Assembly: GCF_003121625.1 (NCBI RefSeq)
Contig: NZ_QDDJ01000001.1
Span: 124,001-188,000, forward strand
DNA length: 64,000 nt
From: Ornithinimicrobium cavernae
GTDB lineage: Bacteria > Actinomycetota > Actinomycetes > Actinomycetales > Dermatophilaceae
Reading direction: 5' to 3'
Shown here: piece after piece, positions 8,141 to 16,007 of the stretch
Layout: each line of letters starts with the position of its first letter
How positions within the stretch are numbered: position 1 is the stretch's first letter
Position numbers and translations under genes: made by a program
The notes under the pieces: generated by a model
What the model saw: only the letters and a program-made list of their open reading frames with translations
Database searches by the model: none
Told to the model about the DNA's origin: nothing

Positions 8141-9010
8141 ATGAACGCGTTCCTGCTCTACACGGTCCAGGGCCTGGCGGCCGGTAGCTTCTACGCGCTG
8201 GCAGCGCTCGGCCTGGCGATCATCTTCGGCGTCCTCGGCGTGGTCAACTTCGCGCACGGCGCCTGCTACATGCTGGGCGCCGTCGTCGCCGCGGTCCTGC
8301 TGGACGTCACTGGTCTGACCTTCTGGCCGGCCCTGGTGGTCGTGCCGGTCCTGCTGTTCCTGTTCGGCGTCGTCATCGAGCGCCTCTTCGTGAGCCGGCT
8401 GGCCGAGCTCGACCCGCTCTACAACTTCCTGCTCACCTTCGGACTGTCCCTGCTGCTGGTGGACCTGATCAAGCGGCAGTATGGCGTGTCCGGCCTGCCG
8501 TACACCCGTCCCGAGGTGCTGTCGGGACAGCTGAGCCTGGGGAGCTTCCACCTGCCGACCTACCAGGTGTTCGTCTTCCTCTTCTCGCTGCTCGTGTGCG
8601 CCGGGGTCTGGCTGCTGATGACCCGCACCCGGATCGGCATGATCGTCCGCGCCTCCACCGAGAAGTCGGACCTCACCCGGGCACTCGGCGTCAACGTCAA
8701 GGCCTGGGTCACCCCCGTCTTCGGGTTCGGCATCGCCCTGGCCGGACTGGCCGGCGTGCTGGCCGCACCCTTCCGGGCCATCACCGCCGACATGGGGTCG
8801 AGCTTCATCATCATCCTGTTCGCAGTGGTCGTCATCGGCGGACTGGGCTCGATCGTGGGAGCGGTCGTGGCCGGGTTCCTGGTCGGGCTCGTCGAGGCCT
8901 ACGGCCAGGCCTACGCACCCCAGCTGTCCCAGATCGTCATCTTCGTCCTCATGGCCCTGGTCATCCTGGCCCGACCGGCCGGCCTGTTCGGGCGGGAGGA
9001 GAACGCATGA
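8141..9010 (+). CDS. livH: Branched-chain amino-acid-type ABC permease (LivH-like)
   Basis: Integral membrane permease of 289 aa with about eight hydrophobic helices. It has the family hallmarks near the N-terminus (GLAAGSFYALAALGLAII, then GVVNFAHG) and the loop IGMIVRASTEKSDLTRALGVN that contacts the ATPases. AAGGAGAGGC precedes ATG 8141. The stop overlaps the livM start (ATGA at 9007). It pairs with LivM to form the channel. Confidence 0.93.
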   Translation: MNAFLLYTVQGLAAGSFYALAALGLAIIFGVLGVVNFAHGACYMLGAVVAAVLLDVTGLTFWPALVVVPVLLFLFGVVIERLFVSRLAELDPLYNFLLTFGLSLLLVDLIKRQYGVSGLPYTRPEVLSGQLSLGSFHLPTYQVFVFLFSLLVCAGVWLLMTRTRIGMIVRASTEKSDLTRALGVNVKAWVTPVFGFGIALAGLAGVLAAPFRAITADMGSSFIIILFAVVVIGGLGSIVGAVVAGFLVGLVEAYGQAYAPQLSQIVIFVLMALVILARPAGLFGREENA

Positions 9011-10056
9011 GAAGCACGACCGACACCCCGGAGGCCGTCCAGGCCGGGCAGACCAGGCCGGGCCTGCGCGGCCGCTCCCCCGCCCGCTGGGCCCTCCTGG
9101 CGGTCGGGCTCGTCGTGGCGCTGGCGCTGCCCTGGGTCATCTACCCGCCGGTGGCGATGGACATCGCCGCCTGGGCACTGTTCGCCGTCGCCCTCGACCT
9201 GCTCCTCGGCTACGCAGGGCTGCTGTCCTTCGGCCACGCCGCCTTCTGGGGCAGCTCGGCCTACGTGACCGGCCTGGTGGCCATCGAGCTCGGTCTGCCG
9301 TTCCCCGTGGCCGCCCTGCTCGGTGCCGTCGCCGCCATGGCCCTGGCCCTCCCGATCGGCCTGCTCTCGGTCCGGCGCAGCGGCATCTACTTCGCCATGG
9401 TCACGCTGGCCTTCGCCCAGATGCTCTTCTTCGTGGTGAACCAGTGGCGCGACGTCACCGGTGGCGAGAACGGACTGCAGGGCGTGCCCCGCAACTTCTT
9501 CGGCATCGAGGCCGTCGAGACCGAGCCGTTCTACTTCTACTACGCCGCCCTGCCGCTCATCCTGGCCGGCATGTGGTTCGCCTGGCGCGTGGTCCACTCG
9601 CCGTTCGGCCGGGTGCTCGTCGCGACGAGGGACAACCCCGCCCGCGCACGCGCCCTCGGTTACAACGTGGAGCGCTACCGCGTCACGGTCTTCGTGCTCT
9701 CCGCGGGCCTGGCGGGCCTCGCCGGTGGACTGTTCGCCCTGAGCCACGGCTTCGTCTCGCTCCAGGAGGTCTCCTGGCAGACGTCGGGCAAGGTCGTCCT
9801 GATCACTGTCCTGGGAGGCATCGGCACCCTCTGGGGCGCGATCATCGGAGCCGGCCTGATCGTCACGCTGGAGGACCAGCTGGCCTCCTCCGGCTTCGAC
9901 GGCATCGGCATCATCACCGGATCGGTGTTCGTCATCGTGGTCCTGCTGTTCCGCAGTGGGGTGTGGGGCACCGTGACCAACCTGGTCGCCCGGCGACGCG
10001 GTCAGAAGGTGCCGTCAGAGGACATCGGCGCCGCCGACAGCGAGCAGGGACTCTGA
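9007..10056 (+). CDS. livM: Branched-chain amino-acid-type ABC permease (LivM-like)
   Basis: Second permease, 349 aa. A cytoplasmic N-terminal tail of about 25 residues precedes eight to ten hydrophobic helices. LivM features include LDLLLGYAGLLSFGHAAFWG and the ATPase-contact loop FGRVLVATRDNPARARALGY. Translation starts inside the livH stop codon. It is the last gene of the operon and is followed by an 11-bp GC hairpin at 10060-10094. Confidence 0.93.
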   Translation: MRSTTDTPEAVQAGQTRPGLRGRSPARWALLAVGLVVALALPWVIYPPVAMDIAAWALFAVALDLLLGYAGLLSFGHAAFWGSSAYVTGLVAIELGLPFPVAALLGAVAAMALALPIGLLSVRRSGIYFAMVTLAFAQMLFFVVNQWRDVTGGENGLQGVPRNFFGIEAVETEPFYFYYAALPLILAGMWFAWRVVHSPFGRVLVATRDNPARARALGYNVERYRVTVFVLSAGLAGLAGGLFALSHGFVSLQEVSWQTSGKVVLITVLGGIGTLWGAIIGAGLIVTLEDQLASSGFDGIGIITGSVFVIVVLLFRSGVWGTVTNLVARRRGQKVPSEDIGAADSEQGL

Positions 10057-10059
10057 GCA

Positions 10060-10094
10060 GCGGACCGACCGGCACCCTGGGTCGGTCGGTCCGC
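10060..10094 (+). terminator. Hairpin ending the liv operon
   Basis: GCGGACCGACC (10060-10070) pairs with GGTCGGTCCGC (10084-10094), directly after the livM stop and before the convergent regulator gene. There is no clear T run, which is common for actinobacterial terminators. Confidence 0.65.
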
Positions 10095-10191
10095 CCCCGG
10101 CGGCGAGGTGCCCTCCGGCCCTCCTCCAGGCCGCCGTCAGGATGACTACCCGCCCGGGTTCCCTACCTGCGGTCCTACCCCTGCGGGCTCC

Positions 10192-12066
10192 CTACCCCCG
10201 GTCGGGCGGCCGGAGCACGCTGCGCAGGCGCAGGGCCAGCCCGAGCTCCAGCAGGTTCTCCGGGCTCTGCCAGCCGTCGCCCAGCAGCCGGCCGATCCGC
10301 TCGAGGCGCTGCGTCACCGTGTTGGGGTGGACGTGCAGCCGCTCACCGGCACAGGCCAGGTGCCGGTCCTGGGCGAGCCAGACCTCCAGCGTCTCCACCA
10401 GCGCGGTGCCGCGCTCGCGGTCGTAGTCGAGCAGGGTCCCCAGGCGTGCGCGCACGTGCTCGACCGGGTCGTGGCGGCCCATGAGCAACCCGACGAAACC
10501 CAGGGACGCGGCGTCGGCGACATCGCCCCGACGGCCGAGTGCCAGCAACGCGTCCAGGCAGCGGGCGGCCTCCTGGAAGGCCGCACGCAGCCCGTCCACC
10601 CCGGTGACCGGTCCTGCCACACCCACGGTGGGGACGGCTCGTCCGACAGGGACCGAGCCGGTGCCCGGCCCGGCCCGGCGCACCAGCCGTCGACCGGCCT
10701 CCAGCGGAGCGTCCCCCGGGACGACCAGCACAAGCCGCTCGCCCACGTCCGCGGTCAGGCCGTTGGAGTTGACGCCCAGGTCCACCGCGGCCTGCTTGAG
10801 GTGCGCATCGGCGCCGTCGACGACGAGCACGGCGTGCGGCCTGGCCAGGTCCGCGCCCAGCAGGCTGGCGCGCGCGGTCAGCGAGCCGGCGCCGGAGCGG
10901 CCGACGAGCAGGTCCACCAGGAGATCGCCACGCCTGCGCGTCTGTGCCTCGGAGACGCTGCGCTGCACCACCATGATGAGCGCGGCGGTCGTCGCCGCGC
11001 GCTCCAGGATCCGGCGTGCCACGTCGTCCACCTCGCTGCGGGTCAGCACCGCGGCGAGTGGTGCCCCGCCGGCGAACACGGGCGCGATGCTCACCCCCCG
11101 CTCGATATGGGTGCCGCTGTCACCGAAGGCGACCGTCACCAGGTCCAGCTCGTCACCCGCCGGAGCCTCCCCGGAGTCACTGGTCGCCAGGACGGCGCCG
11201 CGTGCGTCGATGATGTAGACCGGTTGCTGCAGCACCTGGTGCAGCTCGTGGGCCAGGTCCTCGAGCGAGCCGCCCTGGAGCACGACCCCGGTGAGTCGCT
11301 CGTGCGCGATGCTCGCCAGCTGCACACCCTCCACGTTCTGTCGCAGCAGGTCGCTGGTCGCCTTCAGGTCCGCCAGGGCGGCCTGGGTCTCCTTGATCCT
11401 GCGCGTGTTGTCGAGGGCGATCGCCGCGTGCCCCGCAAAGCTGGTGAGCAGGTCGGCGTCGGCCCGGCTGAACGGGCGCGCCTCGTGGTTGGCGGCATAC
11501 AGCACACCGATCACCGTGCGTCCCAGCAGCAGCGGCACCCCGAGGATCGCCCGGAGGTCCTCCCCGCCGACCGCACGGTCGATGGGGGTGGTGTGGACGA
11601 ACCGGGAGTCGTTGAAGTAGTCGGCGGTCATGTACGGGCGTGCGGTCTGGGCCACCAGGCCGCCCAGCCCCTCACCGAAGCCGAGCCGGACGTTGCGGAA
11701 CTCCTCGGTGTGGATGCCCTGGGTGACCCGCATCGTGGTCACCCCCTGCTCGTCGTCGTTGAGGGACAGGTAGGACACGTCGCAGGCCAGGAGCGTCCGG
11801 GCACGGCGCACGATGGCCTCGAGGACGTCGTCGAGGTCCTTGAGCGCGGCCAGGTCGGCGACCGTGTCGAACAGCGCGGTGAGCTCGGCCTCCCGGCGGC
11901 GGTCCTGCTCGCGCAGGCCACGGGCGCGCAGGGCCAGGGCGTGCACTCGGTCCGCCTCCTCGCGACCCGCCGGGCCCGCGCTCCGGCGGAGCTCCTCGTA
12001 GTCGCCCAGCGGGCGGTCGTCGGCAAGCAGCGCGAGGAACCGCTCTCCGAAGCTCGGCTCACCCAT
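10192..12066 (-). CDS. PucR/CdaR-family transcriptional regulator with GAF domain
   Basis: Regulator of 624 aa. A short N-terminal helical region is followed by a GAF domain (about residues 60-210, ending RADADLLTSFAGHAAIALDN), a coiled segment, a PucR/CdaR-like GGDEF-related sensor region, and a C-terminal HTH_30 helix-turn-helix (CAGERLHVHPNTVTQRLERI). Proteins of this build usually activate catabolic or transport genes in response to a small ligand. It is convergent with the liv operon, which makes that operon and bdhA plausible targets (inference). ATG 12066 is the first start of a continuous domain-supported frame. Confidence 0.85.
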   Translation of the reverse strand: MGEPSFGERFLALLADDRPLGDYEELRRSAGPAGREEADRVHALALRARGLREQDRRREAELTALFDTVADLAALKDLDDVLEAIVRRARTLLACDVSYLSLNDDEQGVTTMRVTQGIHTEEFRNVRLGFGEGLGGLVAQTARPYMTADYFNDSRFVHTTPIDRAVGGEDLRAILGVPLLLGRTVIGVLYAANHEARPFSRADADLLTSFAGHAAIALDNTRRIKETQAALADLKATSDLLRQNVEGVQLASIAHERLTGVVLQGGSLEDLAHELHQVLQQPVYIIDARGAVLATSDSGEAPAGDELDLVTVAFGDSGTHIERGVSIAPVFAGGAPLAAVLTRSEVDDVARRILERAATTAALIMVVQRSVSEAQTRRRGDLLVDLLVGRSGAGSLTARASLLGADLARPHAVLVVDGADAHLKQAAVDLGVNSNGLTADVGERLVLVVPGDAPLEAGRRLVRRAGPGTGSVPVGRAVPTVGVAGPVTGVDGLRAAFQEAARCLDALLALGRRGDVADAASLGFVGLLMGRHDPVEHVRARLGTLLDYDRERGTALVETLEVWLAQDRHLACAGERLHVHPNTVTQRLERIGRLLGDGWQSPENLLELGLALRLRSVLRPPDRG

Positions 12067-12170
12067 GGCGACTCACTGTAGGTCACACACGGTCACGGAA
12101 GGGGTCGTTCCCTGGTGGCTCCCCCCGCCTCGGCCTCGACGACCCGCGCCGGATCCGCGACACTGACGCC

Positions 12171-12815
12171 ATGGCTGGTTGTTGCGACCCCCGCGGCTGC
12201 GACCGCATGTTCACCCGTCGGTTCGCCGACTACCGCGCCAACCGCTACCGCAGCAAGGGCCTGGACAGCAGCCAGCTGCACCTGGTGCACTTCCTGGAGT
12301 CGGTGGGGATCGAGGGCCGCACAGTGCTGGAGATCGGCGGTGGCGTCGGCGAGCTGCAGCTCGACCTGCTCTCGAGAGGGGCCGCGACGGCCACCAACGT
12401 CGAGCTGGTCCGTTCCTACGACGCACCAGCTGCGGCCCTCGCGGAGGAGACCGGTCTGTCGCAGCAGGTGCACCGGCTCATCGGCGACGTGGCCGTCGAG
12501 CCCGATCTCGTCGCGCCCGCCGACCTGGTGGTCCTGCACCGGGTGGTCTGCTGCTACCCGGACGTCGAGGGCCTGCTGTCCGCGGCCGGCCGCCTCACGC
12601 GACGTGCCCTCGTGCTGAGCCATCCGCCATACTCCGTGGCGGCCCGCGGGGCGACCGGGCTGATCAACCTGGGACAACGCGTGATGGGCAGGCAGTACCG
12701 CGCCTTCGACCACGACCCCGAGCTGATGACGGCGGTACTGCGGGAGCAGGGGCTGACGGTGTCGCACCGGCGGCGCGGCCTGGTCTGGCAGGTCGTGGGC
12801 GCCGTGCGGGCCTGA
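12171..12815 (+). CDS. Class I SAM-dependent methyltransferase, BchM-like
   Basis: Cytoplasmic methyltransferase of 214 aa with the SAM-binding motif I VLEIGGGVGELQ near residues 47-58 and the later motif DLVVLHRVVCCYP. The N-terminus is cysteine-rich (CCDPRGCDRMF), a conserved start in this actinobacterial family. The overall plan resembles magnesium-protoporphyrin O-methyltransferases, but a chlorophyll-type substrate is not expected here and the real one is unknown. It converges on the MerR operon, with a shared hairpin at 12865-12907. Confidence 0.8.
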   Translation: MAGCCDPRGCDRMFTRRFADYRANRYRSKGLDSSQLHLVHFLESVGIEGRTVLEIGGGVGELQLDLLSRGAATATNVELVRSYDAPAAALAEETGLSQQVHRLIGDVAVEPDLVAPADLVVLHRVVCCYPDVEGLLSAAGRLTRRALVLSHPPYSVAARGATGLINLGQRVMGRQYRAFDHDPELMTAVLREQGLTVSHRRRGLVWQVVGAVRA

Positions 12816-12864
12816 GCGCCGCGGTGTGACACACGCCGTGCCGCCGGTCCTCGCACGACAGGTC

Positions 12865-12907
12865 GGGTGCCCGGCGACGGCTCACCGGGGTGACCGGCCG
12901 GGCACCC
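12865..12907. terminator. Bidirectional hairpin between methyltransferase and MerR operon
   Basis: GGGTGCCCGGC (12865-12875) pairs with GCCGGGCACCC (12897-12907), an 11-bp GC-rich stem with a 21-nt loop. It lies between two convergent transcription units and could end both. No U tract is visible. Confidence 0.6.
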
Positions 12908-12913
12908 ACACCG

Positions 12914-12988
12914 TCAGCAGCAGCCGCAGCCGCAGCCGGTGCAGCCGGCCGAGCAGTCGCAGGTGGAGCCGGTCAGCAGATCGGTCAT
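12914..12988 (-). CDS. 24-residue cysteine-rich peptide, translationally coupled to merR
   Basis: A tiny reading frame of 24 codons plus TGA. Seven residues are Cys (positions 10, 12, 16, 19, 21, 23, 24), giving CDC, GCTGC and the ending CGCGCC; the first nine residues are MTDLLTGST. ATG 12988 is 1 nt after the merR stop (TGA-G-ATG) and has GGAGG 8 nt upstream, the best ribosome site in the area. The spacing of cysteines resembles metallothionein-like metal ligands. I do not recognise a named family. A metal buffer, chaperone or sensor-quenching role is inference from composition and from coupling to a metal-type MerR regulator. Confidence 0.7.
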   Translation of the reverse strand: MTDLLTGSTCDCSAGCTGCGCGCC

Positions 12989-12989
12989 C

Positions 12990-13442
12990 TCAGTCACCTC
13001 CCTCCGCGTGAGGAGGACACCAGGACGAGCCTGGCGGGGGCGCACAGTCGTCCGACGGCAGCGTCTGCACCATCGCCGACATCTGCGCCCGCAGGAGGGT
13101 CAGCCGTTCCAGCTCCGCGTCGACCTCGGCGATGCGGCGGCGCAGGTGCTGCTCCGCCGGCTCGCACGGACAGACTCCGGTGTCCCGGATCGCCAGCAGG
13201 TCGCCGATGTCGGTCAGCCGCAGACCGAGCCGCTGGCACCCCTGGATGAAGGCGAGCCGGTCCGCGGTGCCGGGGCCGTACTCGCGGTAGCCGGACGACG
13301 TGCGCTCTGGCGCGGGCAGCAGGCCCTCGCGCTCGTAGTAGCGGATGGTGTCCGTGCTGACGCCGGCCGCCCTCGCGAGCTGGCCGATCCGGAGACGCTC
13401 CGGCGTCGGGTTGGCGGCCCGGGGCACCGTCGTGGTGTTCAT
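12990..13442 (-). CDS. MerR-family metal-responsive transcriptional regulator
   Basis: Dimeric DNA-distorting activator, 150 aa from ATG 13442. The winged helix-turn-helix is clear (LRIGQLARAAGVSTDTIRYYE) and is followed by a long dimerisation helix. Candidate metal ligands are Cys91 and Cys93 (GVCPCEP), plus Cys133, Cys142 and His145 in the tail, an arrangement closer to ZntR/CadR-type than to CueR-type sensors; the metal cannot be assigned. An upstream ATG-like reading to 13481 would start upstream of the promoter, so 13442 is preferred. The -10 element ends about 8 nt before this ATG, so the mRNA is probably leaderless. Confidence 0.88.
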   Translation of the reverse strand: MNTTTVPRAANPTPERLRIGQLARAAGVSTDTIRYYEREGLLPAPERTSSGYREYGPGTADRLAFIQGCQRLGLRLTDIGDLLAIRDTGVCPCEPAEQHLRRRIAEVDAELERLTLLRAQMSAMVQTLPSDDCAPPPGSSWCPPHAEGGD

Positions 13443-13449
13443 GTCACCG

Positions 13450-13481
13450 ACGATAAACCTTGGACCTGACTCCAAGGTCAA
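13450..13481 (-). promoter_or_regulatory. MerR-type promoter and operator
   Basis: On the minus strand, -35 TTGACC (13481-13476) and -10 TTATCG (13456-13451) are separated by 19 bp, the overlong spacer diagnostic of MerR-activated promoters. The spacer holds the perfect dyad ACCTTGGA-N6-TCCAAGGT (13457-13478). Autoregulation of merR and the small peptide is strongly implied. Confidence 0.85.
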
Positions 13482-13546
13482 GCCCGCACACCGTGCCTGG
13501 CGGGAGGCGCCCGGACACCCCCGGACCTAACGTCGGAGGCGTGTCC

Positions 13547-14383
13547 ATGCATCCGGCCCGGGTCGGCATCTCCGGCTGGCGCTACCGTCCGTGGCGCGGC
13601 GTCTTCTACCCCAGCGGCCTGCCTCAGCGCCGCGAGCTCGAGCACGCGGCACGGTGCTTCGACACCATCGAGATCAATGGTTCGTTCTACTCCCTCCAGC
13701 GCCCCACGAGCTACCAGCGCTGGGCGGCGGAGACGCCCCCGGGCTTCGTCTTCTCGGTCAAGGGGCCGCGCTACGTCACCCATCTGCTGCGGCTGCGACA
13801 CTCCCGGGTGCCCGTGGCCAACTTCTTCGCCTCCGGGGTGCTCGCCCTCGGTGACCGGCTCGGGCCGGTCCTGTGGCAGCTGCCCGAGAGCCACGCGTAT
13901 GACGCGGAGCAGCTTGCCGGGTTCTTCGACCTGCTGCCCCGGTCGACCGCCGCCGCCCTCGAGCTGGCCCACGAGCACGACGACAAGGTCACCGACCGCA
14001 CCTGGCTCGCGACGGACGCCGACCGCCCCCTCCACCATGTCCTCGAGGTGCGGAGCCCGACCTTCGCGGACAACCCGGAGTTCGTGGGGCTGTTGCGACA
14101 CCACGACGTCGGGCTGGTCGTCGCCGACACCGCGGGCCGCTGGCCCGCCCTGGACGAGGTGACCTCCGACGTCGTCTACGTGCGGCTCCACGGTGACACG
14201 GAGCTCTACACGAGTGGCTACTCCGACGAGGCGTTGGCCGGCTGGGCGCGGCGCATCACCCGGTGGCGGGAGGCCGCCGACGTCTACGTCTACTTCGACA
14301 ACGACGCGAAGGTGCACGCCCCGTTCGACGCGCTGCGACTGGCCGACCGGTTGGGGGTAGGCCCCGGGTCGCGGGACGCATGA
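13547..14383 (+). CDS. DUF72 domain protein
   Basis: Conserved 278-aa protein of the DUF72 (YecE-like) family, a TIM-barrel fold of unknown reaction. Family features are VGISGWRYRPWRGVFYP at the start, FDTIEINGSFYSLQRP, FSVKGPRYVTH and the end VYVYFDNDAKVHAPFDA. Two starts compete. ATG 13547 has GGAGG 7 nt upstream; GTG 13541 lies 7 nt after a TAACGT hexamer and could be a leaderless start. It is divergent from merR, with only about 60-100 bp between their starts. Confidence 0.88.
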   Translation: MHPARVGISGWRYRPWRGVFYPSGLPQRRELEHAARCFDTIEINGSFYSLQRPTSYQRWAAETPPGFVFSVKGPRYVTHLLRLRHSRVPVANFFASGVLALGDRLGPVLWQLPESHAYDAEQLAGFFDLLPRSTAAALELAHEHDDKVTDRTWLATDADRPLHHVLEVRSPTFADNPEFVGLLRHHDVGLVVADTAGRWPALDEVTSDVVYVRLHGDTELYTSGYSDEALAGWARRITRWREAADVYVYFDNDAKVHAPFDALRLADRLGVGPGSRDA

Positions 14384-14442
14384 CCTGCCGACACGAGTCC
14401 CGGGCACGACACCGATCTCCGGCGTGATGGGCCTCGAGGCCC

Positions 14443-14955
14443 TCAGAACGTGAAGCGGGTGCAGTCCTTGGGGAAGTCGAACCAGGCCATCGCCCGTCGC
14501 GGCGCGATCACGCGCAGTCCACCGCCACCCTCGCCGGACCACGAGTCCGCGCCCGGGGCGTAGCCGCTGTCGGCGTACTTGCTGAAGGCGTCCGCCAGTC
14601 GTGACCCCAGACCGTCGGCGTCGGCCCGCGTGGCGACCGACTCGCCCTCGACGATCACCACCTCGGTGCCGCTCTCGAGGGTCAGGGTCACGGCCGGGTT
14701 CTGCTCGACGTTGCGGGTGTGCCGGGTGGTCGGCGCACCGTCGTACCAGAACCGGCCGTCCAGCCAGACGCCCCAGCGTGGCACCGCGTGCGGGGTGCCG
14801 TCGGGACGGACGCTGCAGATCCAGTAGTGCGCCGCACGCTCCAGCCGGGGCTCGACGTCTGACCAGGTCAGCAGACCCTCTGTGGTCTCCGGGAGGCCAT
14901 AGCCCTCGGGGATCTCGGGACGGTCGGCACGTGGGGTGCCTGCTGTGGTGTCCAT
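14443..14955 (-). CDS. Pyridoxamine 5'-phosphate oxidase-fold protein
   Basis: Flavin- or F420-type split-barrel protein of 170 aa. Core motifs are HYWICSVRPDGTPHAVPRWGVW and RHTRNVEQNPAVTLTLE, the standard PPOX-fold pattern. A true PdxH role is unlikely because the length and ending differ; related proteins are often F420-dependent reductases or of unknown function. The start lacks a good Shine-Dalgarno but has TACCGT exactly 7 nt upstream of ATG 14955, the same leaderless layout as merR. An upstream ATG reading to 14985 is therefore not preferred. Confidence 0.82.
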   Translation of the reverse strand: MDTTAGTPRADRPEIPEGYGLPETTEGLLTWSDVEPRLERAAHYWICSVRPDGTPHAVPRWGVWLDGRFWYDGAPTTRHTRNVEQNPAVTLTLESGTEVVIVEGESVATRADADGLGSRLADAFSKYADSGYAPGADSWSGEGGGGLRVIAPRRAMAWFDFPKDCTRFTF

Positions 14956-15056
14956 GTCACCGACGGTAGACCCGGCCTCCGACACCCGCGCGCCTCAGGG
15001 CGATCGTCCGTGGGATCGTCCGCCGGGCCGGCCCGGGACGTGCCGCGGTCCGGTCT

Positions 15057-15929
15057 CTAGTCGACCGGAGGCATCCGCACCCCGTCGGCCTCCAGCTGGG
15101 CGAGGACCTCCTCGTAGCGGGCCTCGACCTCGCGTTCCCGCTCCGGGTCCAGACCGTCGCGCCACCGACCGGGGTGCATCGACTCGGCCCCGACCACGTC
15201 GTCGAAGAAGCGCCTCATGGACTCGTCCTCCGGCAGCCCCACGAACTCGAGGAGAGCGGCATACTCCTCCTCCCGCCGGGTCACGACCAGCGACTCGAGC
15301 CGGATGGTGCGCACCTGCCCGGGGACCGCCTGCTGCATGGACCGGTCGATCACCCGCATCTCCCGGCCCCACCAGGTCAGGGCCGACATGATGTCGTTCG
15401 GGCCCCAGTTGCGGCGCGCCACGGAAGCGGCCACGTCACGCCCGTCACGCACCATGTGGATCACCCGGCCCTGCGGGAACATCCGGCAGAGCGCCTCGGC
15501 GCGCTTGCCGTTCGGTGGGGTCATCTCCACCCAGGTCCGAGCCCCTCCGCGCGCGGTGTGCGGTGCCAGCACCTGACTCATGAACTGCCGGCACGCCCCC
15601 CAGGGGTCGGCCGGGTAGGCGTCGTGCAGGTCGGCGAGGGCCTCGTCGACCTCCGCCTCGGTCGCGACGACATGGACACCGCGGGGACCGTTCTTGTTGG
15701 GGCGCTTGCGGAACCACGTCTCGCGCATCTTCGCCTCGAACGCCGCGACGTCCACCGCGCCCTCACCCAGGTCGGCGAGGCCCCCGGTGTCCACCTGGAA
15801 GCTCACCTCCACGGGCACCAGCGCGACCTCAGGGTGCGCGCCGAGGAGCTGGGCAGCGATCGTCGTGCCGCTGCGCCCGGTCCCCCCGGTGAAGAAGGGG
15901 CCGACAGGTGGGTTCGATCCGGTGGTCAC
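15057..15929 (-). CDS. Sulfotransferase-family protein
   Basis: PAPS-dependent sulfotransferase fold, 290 aa. The 5'-phosphosulfate loop TGGTGRSGTTI is at about residues 14-24 and the 3'-phosphate motif is VIHMVRDGRDVAASVARRNW in the middle. The acceptor (lipid, carbohydrate or small molecule) cannot be told. It starts with GTG at 15929, with GAGGAG 12-14 nt upstream and a TAGGCT -10-like hexamer further up. It lies in the same orientation as purA but is separated by about 80 bp, so it is probably a separate unit. Confidence 0.85.
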   Translation of the reverse strand: MTTGSNPPVGPFFTGGTGRSGTTIAAQLLGAHPEVALVPVEVSFQVDTGGLADLGEGAVDVAAFEAKMRETWFRKRPNKNGPRGVHVVATEAEVDEALADLHDAYPADPWGACRQFMSQVLAPHTARGGARTWVEMTPPNGKRAEALCRMFPQGRVIHMVRDGRDVAASVARRNWGPNDIMSALTWWGREMRVIDRSMQQAVPGQVRTIRLESLVVTRREEEYAALLEFVGLPEDESMRRFFDDVVGAESMHPGRWRDGLDPEREREVEARYEEVLAQLEADGVRMPPVD

Positions 15930-16007
15930 GATGGTGAGAGCTCCTCGGGTGCGGACGGTTGGGCCCAGCAGCCTAGGACACCAACCCGGGTGACCCCTGG
16001 ATACCCC

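Noticed and set aside
15905-15920. GGTTCGATCC, resembling a tRNA T-loop
   Set aside because: It lies within the N-terminal codons of the sulfotransferase and no acceptor stem or anticodon arm surrounds it. The similar GGGTTCGATCCT near 31070 lies at the end of the MFS gene and also lacks tRNA arms.
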